Shown here in pieces: positions 23,738 to 37,694 of a DNA stretch of 64,000 bases. This DNA is from Mangifera indica (Eukaryota > Streptophyta > Magnoliopsida > Sapindales > Anacardiaceae), in the NCBI RefSeq assembly GCF_011075055.1, contig NC_058145.1:446887-510886 (forward strand), written 5' to 3'. A model generated the notes under the pieces. It searched no databases. It was not told the origin of the DNA and saw nothing but the letters and a program-made list of their open reading frames with translations. The stretch's first letter is position 1, and each line of letters starts with the position of its first letter. A program made the position numbers and the translations under genes.

Positions 23738-26188
23738 AGCGTACAAGTCTCTCTACTTGAGCGGCTTACTCTAATAGGTATGCCTATCCTCGTTACCAGC
23801 TATGTTGGATTTATTGGAATTTGAATGTCTTCATGCATGTTTACATGCCTCGCAATATTGGTTATTCTCTGTTCATAACCAATCTCATTTCTTATGCATA
23901 TACTTTTTATAAAGGTGTGATATGGTAAGCTCATCTGTTTGTTTATCGGACAATTCAACCGATTTTATTTCTTTTTCTTCTTTGAGTAAAAGTCAGTTTG
24001 ATCAGAGCATTGTATAGTGGTTTGGGGGTTTCAACATAGATTCGAGTGGATTATGTATCAGCATACTAGGTTTTAAAATTTGTCATTCACCCACTTCTTT
24101 CCTTTTCCCTTTTCCATTGTTACAGGTCTCCTGTAGATACCTGCTTCTTAAAGGCACTTGTTGAGAGATTGACCCTGCAAGATTTGTTTTTGCTTTTTCT
24201 TGAACTAGTATATATTCAGAGGGCAATTTTCTCCAAATTTAGCCGATATTGCTCTCTCGCACGTGCTTTCTCTGTACACATGTTGTAATCCGTTTTCTTG
24301 GAGCCCTGTCCTGTTCCAAATTGAAGGGCTTGTTTTCCTGGTCAGGAAATGGAGGTAAATAAATCCCTGTGCTTTGACAGTCTGTTTTTTGCGAAGTTTG
24401 GTATGCATCACTTACTACTTTTTAAGTGCCCAAAATTGGCAGAATATCGAGAGTTTGAACATCAATAAAAAATATATAAGAATGATCTTGTTCTCATCTC
24501 CAAACCCTCGTATTTGTTTTATCCTTTCTTCATTTATAGATTTAATGGCCCAAAGGAATTCATTCTGGTCATCAATTATTTCTCAAACATGTTCTTTTGA
24601 TTCCAAATTGAAAATTTTCCATATGATTTCAATTTTTTATTAATGTTTGAACATTTCAAACACGTTTGATTCAATTAATTTTTTTATTACTAAAATTTAA
24701 AAGTTACCATAAATATAAATTGCTTTGAAATTAATAGATATAAATTAATAACGCAATTAGATAAAATGATATGTATAAATAATTGTGCTTATTGTTTAAT
24801 TGGTAAACTTCTAAACTTAGAATAAAATTATTATATGATTTAAGATTTATTTAGTAATAAATGATAATTGTCTTAAAAATAAAAAATAACTGTAATGTTT
24901 TATTATAATAAAATAATGTCAATAAAAATATGTACAACAGCTGAAACAGATCAAAATCTTATCACAAATTTTAAATAAATGTAAGATTGACTTTAGCTAC
25001 AAACTCAAAACTTGAGGACAATGGTAGTCTTGATTTTGGTATCCAATTGGAAAGAGTGTTTCGGGTACTTTGTGTGGGAACGCTAGCTTATCTCCGTGGT
25101 AGTCTAATAAATAAAATTATGTATATATATTTTTTATATACAATTTAAATTTATATATAATATGCTATTTTATAATTAAAAAATTTTGAATTAAAGATAA
25201 AATAATATTTAATCATATAATAATATGTTACCTGTATACTTAAAGTGTGTAAAAAATATATATATACATAACATTATTTTTATAAATTCAATTTAAACTG
25301 AGTCTAAACATAATCCAATTTTAGATTGACAAGTTAAGATTTGAATTTGATTAAAAAATAATTTAATTTTGAAATTAAACTAGTTCAAGATTGATAAACG
25401 TAATTCGAAAACAATTTGATTTTGAATTTGATATAAATTGAATATGCTAGCTCAAGATAACAAGCTAGTCAAACTTAGTTAAAAAACAGTTTGATTCAAA
25501 TTAACTTCCATTGAAATGCTCGGATTTACGCTGTTTATGAAAAGTAGCACAAACTTTGACTCAACTATGACTTGTTTGATTTGTGCTGACTGAAAAGTGT
25601 ACATATTTAACTAACCTGATTGAAAATGAATAAAATCAAGATGCTTTTATCACACTACAATCTTACTAGAGAAAGACCGTGCAAAACAAGAATAAACCCT
25701 CTTCATGGGTTTAATTTATTTACACGAGACTAAGAAGTTCATGTTCTGTTGTCCATTTACCAACGGCCGAGATTCAATAAGAGATGCCAAAATCTATTTT
25801 CTCAAAAATTATTTGTCGAACCCCACTAAACTACAACAAAGTACAAGCTCTAATTAAGTTTTGCTAAATCTGAGCTTGAAAGCATATGAAAATTGTTGCT
25901 CTCAAAAAAAGTTTGAAGTAAATATGATATCTAAAACAGCTAAGCCTGCAACTTTGAACCAGCATACAACCATGGTGATTAGAGTTTCATCTAATATCAG
26001 AGAGAATATTGCAAGGGCCTCAGTCTGTCTCCTTTGGAAAAGAAAAAGTAAAATTTGGTACAGATTGAGGCCCTAGCTGTGACCGATGTTTGACTCTTTC
26101 TTTGGCCTCTCAAAAACAATCAATGTAATGCTGAAAGGATGTTGATCAAACTTACAGGATTTAACTTAAATCATGTCCATGGTTGGTG
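23738..26188. other. Convergent intergenic region (3' UTRs, MITE, dispersed repeat)
   Basis: To about 24380 this is the 3' UTR of the At4g15545-like gene. A foldback MITE lies at 25111-25280, and a TCAAACTTGA-rich dispersed repeat at about 25290-25620. About 25700-26188 includes the ValRS 3' UTR. No coding frame is supported. Confidence 0.5.
25111..25280. mobile_element. Foldback MITE
   Basis: It begins ATAAAATTATGTATATA and ends with the complementary TATATATATACATAACATTATTTT. The centre is the TTAAAATTTTGAATTAAAGATAAAATAATA core with AATCATATAATAATATG, found in the other copies. It is about 170 bp and noncoding. Confidence 0.55.
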
Positions 26189-29100
26189 CTACTGTCCCAT
26201 TTCAGCTTCCAATCGCAAGCTCTCATTTTCAAAAAATTCACATTCTTGCAGAAGTTTAGCGAGCTTTGCGGCATTCTCTTCTTGAATATGAGAAGGAACT
26301 TTTTCTTGATAACCAGTTGCATTAATTACCTTCTCCAACTTCTCCTTTTGTCTGTTAAAAGTTAACAATATTCGTATCAAAAGGTTAAGGATTAAGAACC
26401 CAATAATATACTTCATGCATTAACAATGTGTATTAAAATAGGTATAAATTTTGATATGTTATTATGTGATTGGATCATTTTGAATTAGAGATAAACATCC
26501 AATCATATAATGACAAATCAGAGTTTGTATCTATAATTGTAAACATTTCATGCAAGTCTTAATTTCTCCCCCAAAGAAAAGGTTCTTGAATCAGGACTTA
26601 CCTTTCTATATCAGCCATCTTATTCCTGACCTTTTCAAGCTCTTGTTTTGCGTCAAGACTCCCTTGAACCTTAAGATAAATTTGAAGTTCTTCATTCACA
26701 GTATCGAATGCACATCCAACAGGAGCATCGTCTCTTCCACTCAATAAAACCTGTTTGAACGTGTCACATAAAAGAAACTCATAAAATAATACAAAACAAA
26801 AAATGCAAATTCACTAAAAATATGAAAATATACAGCATTCTGAAACTGAAATTTTAACTCTATCCTTCAGCAACTAGAGGCAGATGAAATGCAATGCGAT
26901 CCAAATATAAGGTCAGCAAGTGAAATAAAAAATTAAAATTATCAAAAATGAAACACAATAAATCAAGAACCGCAGTAAAGAAAATTCAGCAATATACCTT
27001 TAAAGATGATATAGTGGCAAGTGTTACAATCTCCAATTCATGACTTTTGATAGTCCCTGCCAGTTCTTCAGTTTGGCAAAATGCAAATGCAGGAAGCCTG
27101 AAGACATAACATAATGATTACAAAAAGTATTCTTACTCTATACAAAATCTACACTGAAAATTAAAACAACAAAATACACGTTTACTTCCTCTTAAGCATG
27201 TTCTGTTTTGATTGATGTAAAAAAATTTTGTTTGGATGATTTTTTAATTAACAACACAATTTCTGGTATAAGGAAATGAATAATGAATACCATTTCTTTC
27301 AAGACAATAAATTAGATACCTATACTAAACAACTGTTTGTTAAATTTATGAATGGTAAGATTAGCAGATCAAAGAGTGATCTAAAAATTAAAGGAAAGGA
27401 AAATTACTCTTCCGATCACATTTTTGATGAAAAGGAAAATAAGAGGGATGAGCGTGATTCACAAATGCAAAACATTTTCATAAATCTTTTTTGCCATTAT
27501 TTGATAGCATTAAATATTTAGAATGGGTGGAAGCTGCATCACTAATACAAAGGAAGACTAAAAGTACAATGAGTTCAACAATCCCAAGGTGAATATTATT
27601 TGTAGAAATTAGGAACTAATCAAATAACAATTTCTGTATGCAATAATAAACACATTTTATTCACTGAAACATAATTATGAATTGTTTAATAATTTAGAAA
27701 AAGATATGCAAGTTTAATATTCTGTGGATGAATACCAAAAAAAAAAAAAAAAAAGAAGTATTGGCCTGATCTTTACTTGCTTAGAAAATGATTATCATGT
27801 AAATTGTTTACCTCTCATTTTTTTGCTTCCCAAGTACCTCTGCCCTTAGAGACCTAAGGCATTTCACAGTGGACTCAACAGTCTTCATTTCTTTTTCGGC
27901 CCTTTCATTTGTCCAGAACTGCAAACAATCAAAATGGACAGTGATCATACAAGAAACTGAAACCACAGGTTTAAGTCAACTAGCATCTTATAATCCACAT
28001 CTATTACCTCTTTGTATATTTTTCTCAATTATATACAACTATCCCTCATTAAAATATATAAAAATATATCATCAATTGCCAAGCTGATCCTACCAATACT
28101 CTAAATGGTTTCCCTAGAAGTACAAAAAGACTCCAAGTCAAAACGTAGTCGATTCCTACCTCAAAACCCAATCACTGAAACTAAAATTACCTCAACAGGT
28201 GATGGGTATTCACATAACATGATTGATTCTTTTCTTGTTTGGCCACTTGGTCGTGGGAGGCGCTGCCACAATTCTTCAGTGACAAATGGCATAAATGGAT
28301 GCAATAAACGCAAGCCATTTTCCAGGCAGACCCAGAGAGCATCTTGTGCAGAAGTCCTCTCAGAGACAAATGCATCGCCAACAAAGTAAGGCTTTGTTGC
28401 CTCAATAAAAACATCACAAAACTCATATTGCCACCATGAATACACTGTGCTGGCTGCTGCAGAGAATTCAAATGAATTTAATGATGTTACAGTTTCTGAT
28501 ATGGCCCCATTCAGCACTGAGAGAATCCATTTGCAGCTAAATGGCATGAGTTCTGGTTTGATACTCAATGGAGGGACATAATCCTCTCCAAGTTTACTCA
28601 TAGCAAATCGAACAGCATTCCACAGTTTGTTACACCATTGACGATATCCCACAACTCTTTGAATATCCAAATTTATTTTATCAGACTGAAATAATACATA
28701 AATGAAAATATATTTATTTAGATACATATTAGGAGGATAATTCAGGTAGCACACTTAAACCATGAGGTAATCAATAGTCAGAAATGTAAACCTGAGCCGT
28801 GTATGAAACAAGTGCAAATCGAAGGGCATCTGCACCACATTCAGCAATACCGTTAGGGAAGTCTTTCTTCTGTCCAGCTTTCGCAATAACCAGCTCACGA
28901 GGATCCAAGTTACCCTCCTCCAACCTCCTCTGAAGATCTTGAAGGGATATACCATTAATAACTTCAAGGGGATCAATAACATTTCCCAAAGACTTTGACA
29001 TCTTTCGTCCATGTGCATCACGAATCATTGGATGCAGATATACCTGCAGGATATGAAATAGGCATTATCAGGACTGTTTCGTATTTTTACAAAGAAAATC

Positions 29101-32100
29101 TCATCTAAATTTCGGAAGGGAATGAATTAAAACTTCCTCAAGTTACATAGTAACATAACATTTTCTAAGTCAAATATCTTAGTGACAGTTGTGTTACAAG
29201 AAACAGAGAAATTAGACATGTGGATGAGTGTTAAGTACACAGGTATTACATGGACAGTAGGAGCTATGTAACATAAAAAATCCAGAACTTTACCAACTAT
29301 GTCAACCAAAAGGAGGACAGAAACAAAACTTAAAGTTCTTTGTAGTAATGAGAATAATTTTTCATCAACTCAATGTTACTTCGTATTGCTTAATCACTTA
29401 GCATCTCAACAACTAGCCAAAAGTAATACATTCCTAATAAAAACCACACCTCAAACACTTTAGATCGATACCTATCCTGACCAGCCAACAAAATTAGAAT
29501 CTAAGCACAAAACTTGGCTCTATGCAGATTAAACTGAAAGTCAAGAATTCACTTACATGTCTGAAAGGTACATCACCCCCCAGTTTAATTCCTAACATCA
29601 CCATCCGAGCAACCCAGAAAAAGAGAATGTCATGCCCAGTTTCAAGAACAGAAGTAGGATAAAATGTCTTCAGGTCATCTGTATCATCTGGCCACCCTAA
29701 AACTGATAATGGAAAGAGACCAGAAGAAAACCAGGTGTCAAGTACATCAGGATCCTGACACAACTCAAACTTCTTCCCAGAAAAATTTTTCCTAGCCTCT
29801 ACTAGTGCCTCTTTCTCATCTCTAGCAACTATCCAACGGTCATTATATGAACCAATTTCTTTCAATTCATCATCTTCCAATGCAACATACCATGCAGGAA
29901 TTCGGTGACCCCACCAAAGTTGCCTAGAGATGCACCAGTCACGAATGCCCTCAAGCCATCTGTCAATTTTTAATCTCAAAATCAGTGATATTGGTCAGGA
30001 GGCCATACCAACTCAAAATAAAATTAGGTAATTGATACAGCAATAAATCCTTAGAATAAAAATGATAAGCACTCAATAGATTAACAAATTATTATCAGAT
30101 ACATTCACATCAATTTCCCATTAAAATTCAGACAATAATTATGACATGAGAGAACCTTCTCCATTCAGCCTTATATTGTTCTGGGATGATCTCAAGCTTC
30201 CCACTATTGACTGCACTAAGACCCTCTGCTGCCATGCTTTTGCAGTTAACATACCACTGGGGCTTTATCATTGGCTCTATAATGTCATTACTTCTTGAAC
30301 AACGGCCAAGGCGCATCTCATTGTTTTTGGCACCTCTATACAACCCCTAATTGTACGAAAAAATGGTTATAAAAATAATTATACCGTACTATATAGAAGA
30401 ATGGCAACTACTATGATATATCAAGAACCTTCTTTTGCAATGCTTCAGTCACAGCCACACGGGCCTCAAAACGTAGCATGCCCTCAAATTCTGAACCACC
30501 ATTACAATTTATTTTACCATCATCAGAAAAAATGTTTATAAATTCAAGATTATGCCGCTTGCCAACCTCAAAATCATTTGGATCATGGGCTGGAGTTATC
30601 TGCAAAAACATTAAGGGAAGGGCAATTGGAATAGCTTAAAGAGTAGAAAACCAATTAATTTTTAGCGTTCAAAGTTGAACATATGAATTCTTACCTTAAC
30701 AGCTCCAGTCCCAAAGTTTGGATCAACAAGAATTCCGTCAAAAACGATAGGAAGTTTTCTTCCATTAAACGGATGTATTGCAAATTTTCCATGCAAATGA
30801 CTATACCTTGTATCATCAGGATGAATAGCTATGGCAGTATCACCGAGCATTGTTTCCACCCTAGTAGTGGCAACAACAATCTCACCCAATCCGTCATCCA
30901 GAGGATACGCAAATGATGTTAATACACCAAATTCAACTGGATTTTTATAACCAGGAACCTCTAACAGCGTTTTTTCTTTGATGTCAGTATAATCTACCTA
31001 TAAACACAGAGTAACCTCCAAATTAAGCAGGAAACAATACAACAATTGCAAATTAAATTACTCTAAGGAAGTGACTAACCTCGATATCAGATATAGCTGT
31101 TCGTAAGACACAATCCCAATTCACTAGACGAAGATCCCTGCAAAAGATATAGTAGACCCTCAAAGAAGATATTGCCAAAGAAAACCATAAAAGGATCAGA
31201 TAAATATAGATTAAATTCATTTTTCATCGAAATTTATAAAGAACCAGTCTTTAGATCCCTCATCCATTTACAGTCCTTTTTAATTACTTGTTTGTATACC
31301 CAGGTATGAAAAAGTAACGGTCATGACAGTTTCCTATTTTAAAACAATACTATTAGAAAAAAGACACTCCCAATGTTTACTATGCAGCAAAAAGTTAACA
31401 CAATTATCAACTAAACTTCACTACAATCAAATTCATAGAGGCCAAATAATTAAGATATTTAAAAATCCTTTCTAAACAAAAAGGAAAATCTCACACAATT
31501 TCAACCTTAAAATTAATCGAGGATAATTAATCTTATCATCAGCATAAATGATTGTCACATCATGCAAATACCAAAATAAGTCCAGCCACAAACTTACCGA
31601 TATATGACACCTTCCTTGTGTAACTGAACAAAGGCCTCAGTTACAGCCTTTGATCGCTTATCATCCATTGTAAAGCACTAGAGAACAAAAAGAAGCATGA
31701 CATAAAAATACATCAACATCTATGAAATGGAAATAACATGCACAGCATGACATTCAAACTTTTACCTCTCGGGACCAATCAAGAGAGGCACCCAAACGAC
31801 GTAGCTGTCCTAATATGGTCCCCCCATACTTGTCCTTCCATTTCCACACCTTTTAACCACAAGATCAACCAATACAAATGCAATTAATTAATTAAAATGT
31901 AATGGACATTATGGAGTATTGTATTATTAATAAGCTTAAACCAAATTCTGACAGTAGAAACTCACCTCAGATACAAAGGCCTCACGACCAAGGTCATGCC
32001 TGGTTAATTTCTGTTCACGCATTAGCTTTTTCTCCACAACCACCTGTCATATGGCAACCAAATATTTTAGTCAGAGATTAATATGTATTTGAACTTAAAA

Positions 32101-34153
32101 AATATTTCTTGCCCAGTCAACCAAATATGGAAGAACAATAATAACAACTGGTAAAAAAAAGGACTGGACTATCATAGTTGATTATGCTGTTATTTCTGGA
32201 ACATTACAGCTCCCTAGATTTAATTTAACACCCAAGAATACATGGTGCTCAAAAATCTGCACAGAGACGTAATAGAACTGCATTGCATATGTAATTCTAA
32301 AAATTGATTAGGGAAGAAATCCCAGGTTCAATATTAAAATAACACCCATTTACAAAAGAATTTTGCATTTTTAGTACACCTGTGAACATATATATGCATA
32401 AGTAATAAATTAAATTTTCAGCCATTAATCCAAGCTTGATTGATTCCAGTGGTAGAAAAAACTGACCTGTGTTGATATCCCAGCATGGTCCATGCCAGGA
32501 ACCCACAAAGTATTATATCCAGACATTCTCCTCCAACGGATAATCGTATCCTATGTAAGGTAAAAAACACAGGTAAGAAACATATACACTATAAAAAAAA
32601 AATAAAAGGAAAGCAGTAAACGATATATTACTCAGAGACCTGTATAGCAGTAGTAAGGGCATGACCTATGTGTAGAGCACCAGTCACATTTGGAGGTGGA
32701 AGAACCTGCAGAATGAAGTCCCATCATTAAAAAGAAACTTTAAAAAAAGGTCACATATAACTAGCAAGAATTTGCATCACATGAACAAGATGCTATCCAG
32801 CAAATTAATATTACATCTAACATCATCATCATCCAACTTATCTTTTAGGAGCCACAAAATAACATACAACATTTAAACTTGAAGACGTACCACTTCACAC
32901 AGTGAATGCTTAGTTATTTGCGTAATCCATCAATGAAAAAGGAAATAAACTGCAAAATGTCATGATCTCCTAGAAATTAAGCTCAAAACTTACAATTACG
33001 AATGGTGGCTTGGAACGTTTAACATCTGCCACAAAAAAGCCGGATTTCTCCCACCACGGATACCATCTAGACAAAACTCAGATATAAAAGATACCCATAA
33101 CATAAACTGATAAACAAACTCATTCAGTTAACAAATTGATAAATTAATTTCACCATCTAAAACTCACGACTTCTCAACCGCAGTTGGATTATACTGTTTG
33201 GCCATTAGCTTTGACATCCTTTTTCTCTCACCATGCGGAGTCTCTGGATCAACAAAATCATCAGGATTCTCTTCACTATCATCATGCTTCACATTCCGTT
33301 TTGCACTCTTCTTCAAAGAGCCTTGCACTTGTTTCTGTTGCTCCTTCACATTTACAAAATCACCAATATTTCCACATTCAATCAACATTCAATAAAAGAA
33401 AAAAAGCAATACTATAACTGCAAACATTCAAGATCATTCAATCACGTGGTGACATATTATCATTAGTAACCAAATTAGTAATCAATACAACTACAAGTAG
33501 TTTTACCCAACGAAAAATGCTACATTACTGAGACCTGTATCCAAATTTGCTCCTCAAATCAATAACTTGAGAAAACTCACAACACATTTTGGCAACATGA
33601 AAAGATTATACCAGCATCAATATAACTTAACAGGCAATGCTAATTCAAGTACATCATCAACAACAAAATATATTAAAAAATTACAATCAAAATAAAAAAA
33701 TCACCTTCATTTTTTCTGCTTTTTCCAATGCCTTAAGTTTCTTCAGTTCCTTCTCCTTCGCCTGCAAAAACAAAATTATTTTAAATAAAATTAAAATCAT
33801 TACATATACATAAATAAGTATAAGTATAAATATTGTAAAGAAAAAAAATACCTTTTCCTCTTTCTTCTTCTTTCGTTCGAGCTCTTCCTCAGTGAGGATC
33901 TTCCTCTCAGGTTCCGACTATTGAATTCAAAAGAATTTCAAAACACATCAGCGTAAAAAGTTGAATTTATGATCAGACAAAGCGAAATGGAAGGCGATGA
34001 TAGGACGCTTACCATGACTGCTGAAGCGTGGAATGCACGCAAACAGAACGATGCTGGAGTGATGACAGCAGAGGCGCGAGAAGAAGAAGAAGTTGATTTG
34101 CAAGAGTAAAAATGGCGGAGAGGCGATAAAGTGAGCCGTGACTTAAACGACAT
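26189..34153 (-). CDS. Valyl-tRNA synthetase, probably cytosolic and organellar
   Basis: Twenty-one exons: 34153-34013, 33917-33852, 33761-33705, 33334-33168, 33066-32994, 32705-32640, 32550-32467, 32043-31966, 31849-31766, 31677-31598, 31137-31080, 30997-30695, 30599-30429, 30346-30156, 29959-29557, 29043-28792, 28685-28191, 27918-27812, 27097-26998, 26750-26602, 26351-26189. They give about 1095 residues (three more if exon 4 starts at 33343). The class I signatures are HIGH at about 180-183 ([13 protein letters not shown]) and KMSKS at about 688-692. The CP1 editing domain ([34 protein letters not shown]) lies between them. An anticodon-binding region and a C-terminal coiled coil ([16 protein letters not shown]) follow. 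The enzyme charges tRNA-Val and edits mischarged Thr. Residues 1-47 are Ser/Arg-rich like an organelle transit peptide; an in-frame Met47 before [19 protein letters not shown] could start the cytosolic form. The family matches Arabidopsis At1g14610 (TWN2). Confidence 0.95.
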
Positions 34154-36469
34154 CAGAAATTCGCGTTTTAGTGCAGCCGCTAAAACCCCACTTAATTGTT
34201 GTAAACCCCGTTGAAATACCAATTTTACCTTGCTACAATTACAAGGTAGGACATTTTGATTTTTAATTACCAAAACGGTCCCTGAAATTACGGAAATTGC
34301 AAAATTCCCTTAACACAAAATAATTAAGAAATTGTATCTTAATCATGAACTAATCAATATATCTCTACATGTGGTGATTAGAATGTAATAGTTGTGCAAG
34401 AAAGCTCAAATAATTGGGTTATTTTTTTCTGGATATTGTCAAAATTCATTTTGATTTCATCTAGGATCTAGCTTGAATTTAAGGGTGAGAGAAAAAACAA
34501 ACCAGAATCAGCCTACTTTGATTCCATTTTACAAAGAACAGGAATCGAAATCGGGATCTAAATATAAAATGGATAACTTAGACACATATAATGTAGTGTT
34601 ATTTTTTTTAATAAAGAATTTAAATTAATATTTTATAAGTATAATAGATGTTTGAATTCAAATATTTTCTTTTAAAATTTTAATGTTTTACCTATTTTGA
34701 TAATCTTTGATAACATACTGTTGATTTTTATTTATCTATTAACATATGTTTGTTATGCTTATCTGCTTGAAATTTCAATTTATTTCTTTTTTTTTTTATT
34801 ATTTTGGTCTGGGCGTGGGAACTGGTCTTATTTAAAGATAGTATGGACATTGCTAAGCTAAATTGGAGAAAGTCATACATTTGACAGATCATGCAAAATG
34901 GAGTAGGTTTTGGGTAGGGACCGCCCTTGGTAGGTTATAGGTTACAATCCTGGTTTTGTAAATATTTGTAAGATATCCAAACTCGTTCACCTTCACCCGG
35001 ATAGTTGTTCGGCTCAAATGATTTGAGTTTGAATTGAAAAAATTTTTAGGTCAAACTTGGCTTGATTCAAACCGAAGCTTGCTTTGTTTGTAATTTTGCA
35101 TCTTCTTCTCCAACTGTTCTTTTGGATTCAACTAACACTGTAACAAAAATAGTATTTAGTGGCCTTTCTTTTTAAGTAAAATTATGTGTATGTATAATTT
35201 TATATACAAATAAAGATATATCATCATATGATTAAATGTTATTTTATTTTTAATTTTTAATTATCCAATCACCTGATGACACGTTATTATCTATATACAA
35301 AAATTGTTTATATAGCATTATTTTTTTTATGATATTTCATTAAACAATAAACTGTGTGTATACATTTTTAGTATATAATTTAGGTACACAAATATCAATT
35401 GTATGCAATATGACGTTATATGCGAAAACAATAAGACAATTTGAGAGATATAGATACTTATAAGATGCGTTATGCACTCATTGTTAACAGTCTTGTAGCT
35501 ATATTGACATAGTAAGAGATGGACTATGATTTATTTCCTCAAGTGCCCAAGGTATCAGTTGCCCTAAGCCTGCTGACATTGTATAATGTGCACTTTTATG
35601 GTAGATATATAAGATGTTGTATGCTTTTACATAGTATTTGAGATGTCGTACGTTCAATTATAACAATAGTCATCTAGGAAAACTCTACCGATAGAGTAGT
35701 GGCATGAGAATACTGAAATAGATCGGATGAGTATATAAGATGTTAGACAAACATCTAGGAGTATCACTTAATAAAATAGTTAAAATACTAATTATAAATT
35801 TGTTGTATACAAAATGTTAAAATATCACTTACTTACTAAATATTTATCACTTATCTTGCTTCTTATTATAGTTTTACAAATAAGTGTGTTGAGTAATGGG
35901 TTGTGGGGGAGTCAACAGGGTTACAGGATGGTATGAGATATTGCATGAGAGGATGTTACATTTATCTATGATATTTTTGACCCGTAATAAGTCTGTGGGT
36001 CAACTTTATAAAAACCCAATACGACCCGGCATTATATATTATAGGCCAGTCCAATCCATAAGGGTCACTACATTGTGGGCTTGATCCGATACAACCTGCA
36101 AGTCCTGTAGACAGCCAGTTATCACCTCTTTCTCCACTGAATACGGAACTATTCCCACAAGTATTTTGTTGCATAGAGTACCACTGTCATATCATATTAA
36201 TTATATAATATGGTCCATCGCTTCATTTGATTGGCGATTTTTCATCCTACACGGTACTTGAATCACATTTTTTCCCTTGACAAATCTTTTGGCCAAATCT
36301 CAGAGCCGAAAAAAAGGGGATTAATATATTCAAAGAGTTTCGTGTGGGTGTGGGTGTGGGTGTGGCTAGGCGCAGGTATTGATTCAAGAGTTGATAATTG
36401 AATATAGGGATTAAATATATGATGATGTTCAAGTAAAAGATATATAGTGACAGCTACCCTCTAAAAAAC
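34154..36469. other. AT-rich intergenic DNA with repeats
   Basis: Directly upstream of ValRS lies its promoter. The rest contains a foldback MITE (35176-35321), GGGTC/GACCC-rich words at about 35970-36100 and a GTGTGG tandem (GTGTGGGTGTGG) at about 36344-36364. No gene is supported; the frame at 35896-36084 looks like chance. Confidence 0.5.
35176..35321. mobile_element. Foldback MITE
   Basis: The left half (TAAAATTATGTGTATGTATA, then CATCATATGATTAAATG) is complementary to the right half (CCAATCACCTGATGACACG, ending TTTATATAGCATTA). It is about 146 bp, noncoding, and of the same family as the copies at 11791, 25111 and 48362. Confidence 0.55.
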
Positions 36470-37323
36470 GGCCAAACAACTATTTCCCACCCAAGGTTTG
36501 ATGTTTTCTCAAAAGTCCCCCCTTTAACTATGAAAACACCAAACACCCACCCATGACCGGTTAGATTTAACCAAACTCTAACGGTGGTAGGGGTAAAATC
36601 GTTATTTTTGCTATAATATTAAAAATAAACTAAAATAGAATCTAATTTTGCCCCCCTAAACTTTAAAAACTAAAATTTTCTCCCAGCCTAAGTTTTAAAA
36701 AATGGCAGTTTCACCCTAGGGTTTGGTTTTGAAATCTCCGGCTACCGTTTCGGCTCCATTGCCGACGGCCTCTCCCTCCCGGAGCAACCTCTCCTTCCGG
36801 CGAATGTTTTTCTCCCATTTGGAGGATCGATTGGCGTCGGCTTGGCCTTGGGAGACGAAGAACTTCGTCGGAGAAGACGAAGTTCTTCGTCTCCCCAGAC
36901 GAAGTTCTTCGTCTGGGAAGACGGTCGTCTTCCCTGGGAAGACGACCATCTTCCCAGACGAAGACGATGGCGTCGGCTTCGTCTCCCAAGGCCAAGCCGA
37001 CGCCGATCGATCCTCCAAATGGGAGGAAAACATTCGCCGGAAGGAGAGGTTGCTCCGGGAGGGAGAGGCCGTCGGCAATGGAGCCGAAACGGTAGCCGGA
37101 GATTTTAAAACCAAACCCTAGGGTGAAACTGCCATTTTTTAAAACTTAGGCTGGGGAAAAATTTTAGTTTTTAAAGTTTAGGAGGGCAAAAGGAGATAAA
37201 ATTTTCAGGCGTTAGGGTTTGGTTAAATCAAACCGGCCATGGGTGGGTGTTTGGTGTTTCCATAGTTAAAGGGGGGACTTTTGAGAAAACATCAAACCTT
37301 GGGTGGGACATAGTCATTTGGCC
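36470..37323. mobile_element. Palindromic Mutator-like element, copy 1 (854 bp)
   Basis: It starts GGCCAAACAACTATTTCCCA and ends with the near-complement TAGTCATTTGGCC. An exact 10-bp direct repeat, TCTAAAAAAC, flanks it (36460-36469 and 37324-37333), fitting Mutator-like (8-11 bp) integration. Two arms of about 400 bp are almost perfect inverted repeats. The outer half of each arm is AT-rich and the inner half GC-rich. The centre is a run of short palindromes built on GACGAAG/CTTCGTC and GGAAGAC/GTCTTCC. Mirror open frames of 132 codons exist on both strands (36723-37121 and 37114-36716). Both start with TTG, not ATG, and reflect the palindrome. There is no transposase, so the element is non-autonomous. 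Confidence 0.85.
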
Positions 37324-37694
37324 TCTAAAAAACACATGTAACTTCAACTGGGTACAGGCTGTTAAGGAATGAAATTAATGCAAATGGTGTCATTGAAGAA
37401 TGTGATGCTTCTTGGATTTGATGATTTTGTTCTTTATTAATGGCAGCTTGTCAGGAGAAAGGAACACATAGAAGATATAATTTGATTGGAATACTTGAAT
37501 TGAATCTTCCATTGTTTCATATATTCTGTGACGTGCTTTCATTCATGTATATATTTTATAATCTTACAGATGTATATAAATATGTATAAACATACTGAGA
37601 AGTCAAGGTAGATAAAAAGAGCAAATGACTAAAAATTTGGTTAAACATGGAGAAATGCAAAGGCTAAACAACAAACTGTATATTTTAATTAGAA

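Noticed and set aside
27276..27521. Lys-rich 81-codon plus-strand frame
   Set aside because: It lies in a ValRS intron, is antisense to the gene, and has only low-complexity AT-rich codons.
33334..33388. Extra ValRS exon sequence upstream of 33334 ([14 protein letters not shown] frame)
   Set aside because: The CAG acceptor at 33334 fits better. The alternative acceptor at 33343 changes only three residues, and further extension has no family match.
36716..37121. 132-codon open frames on both strands starting MVLKSPATV
   Set aside because: They start with TTG and are identical because the element is palindromic. No homology or ATG supports translation.
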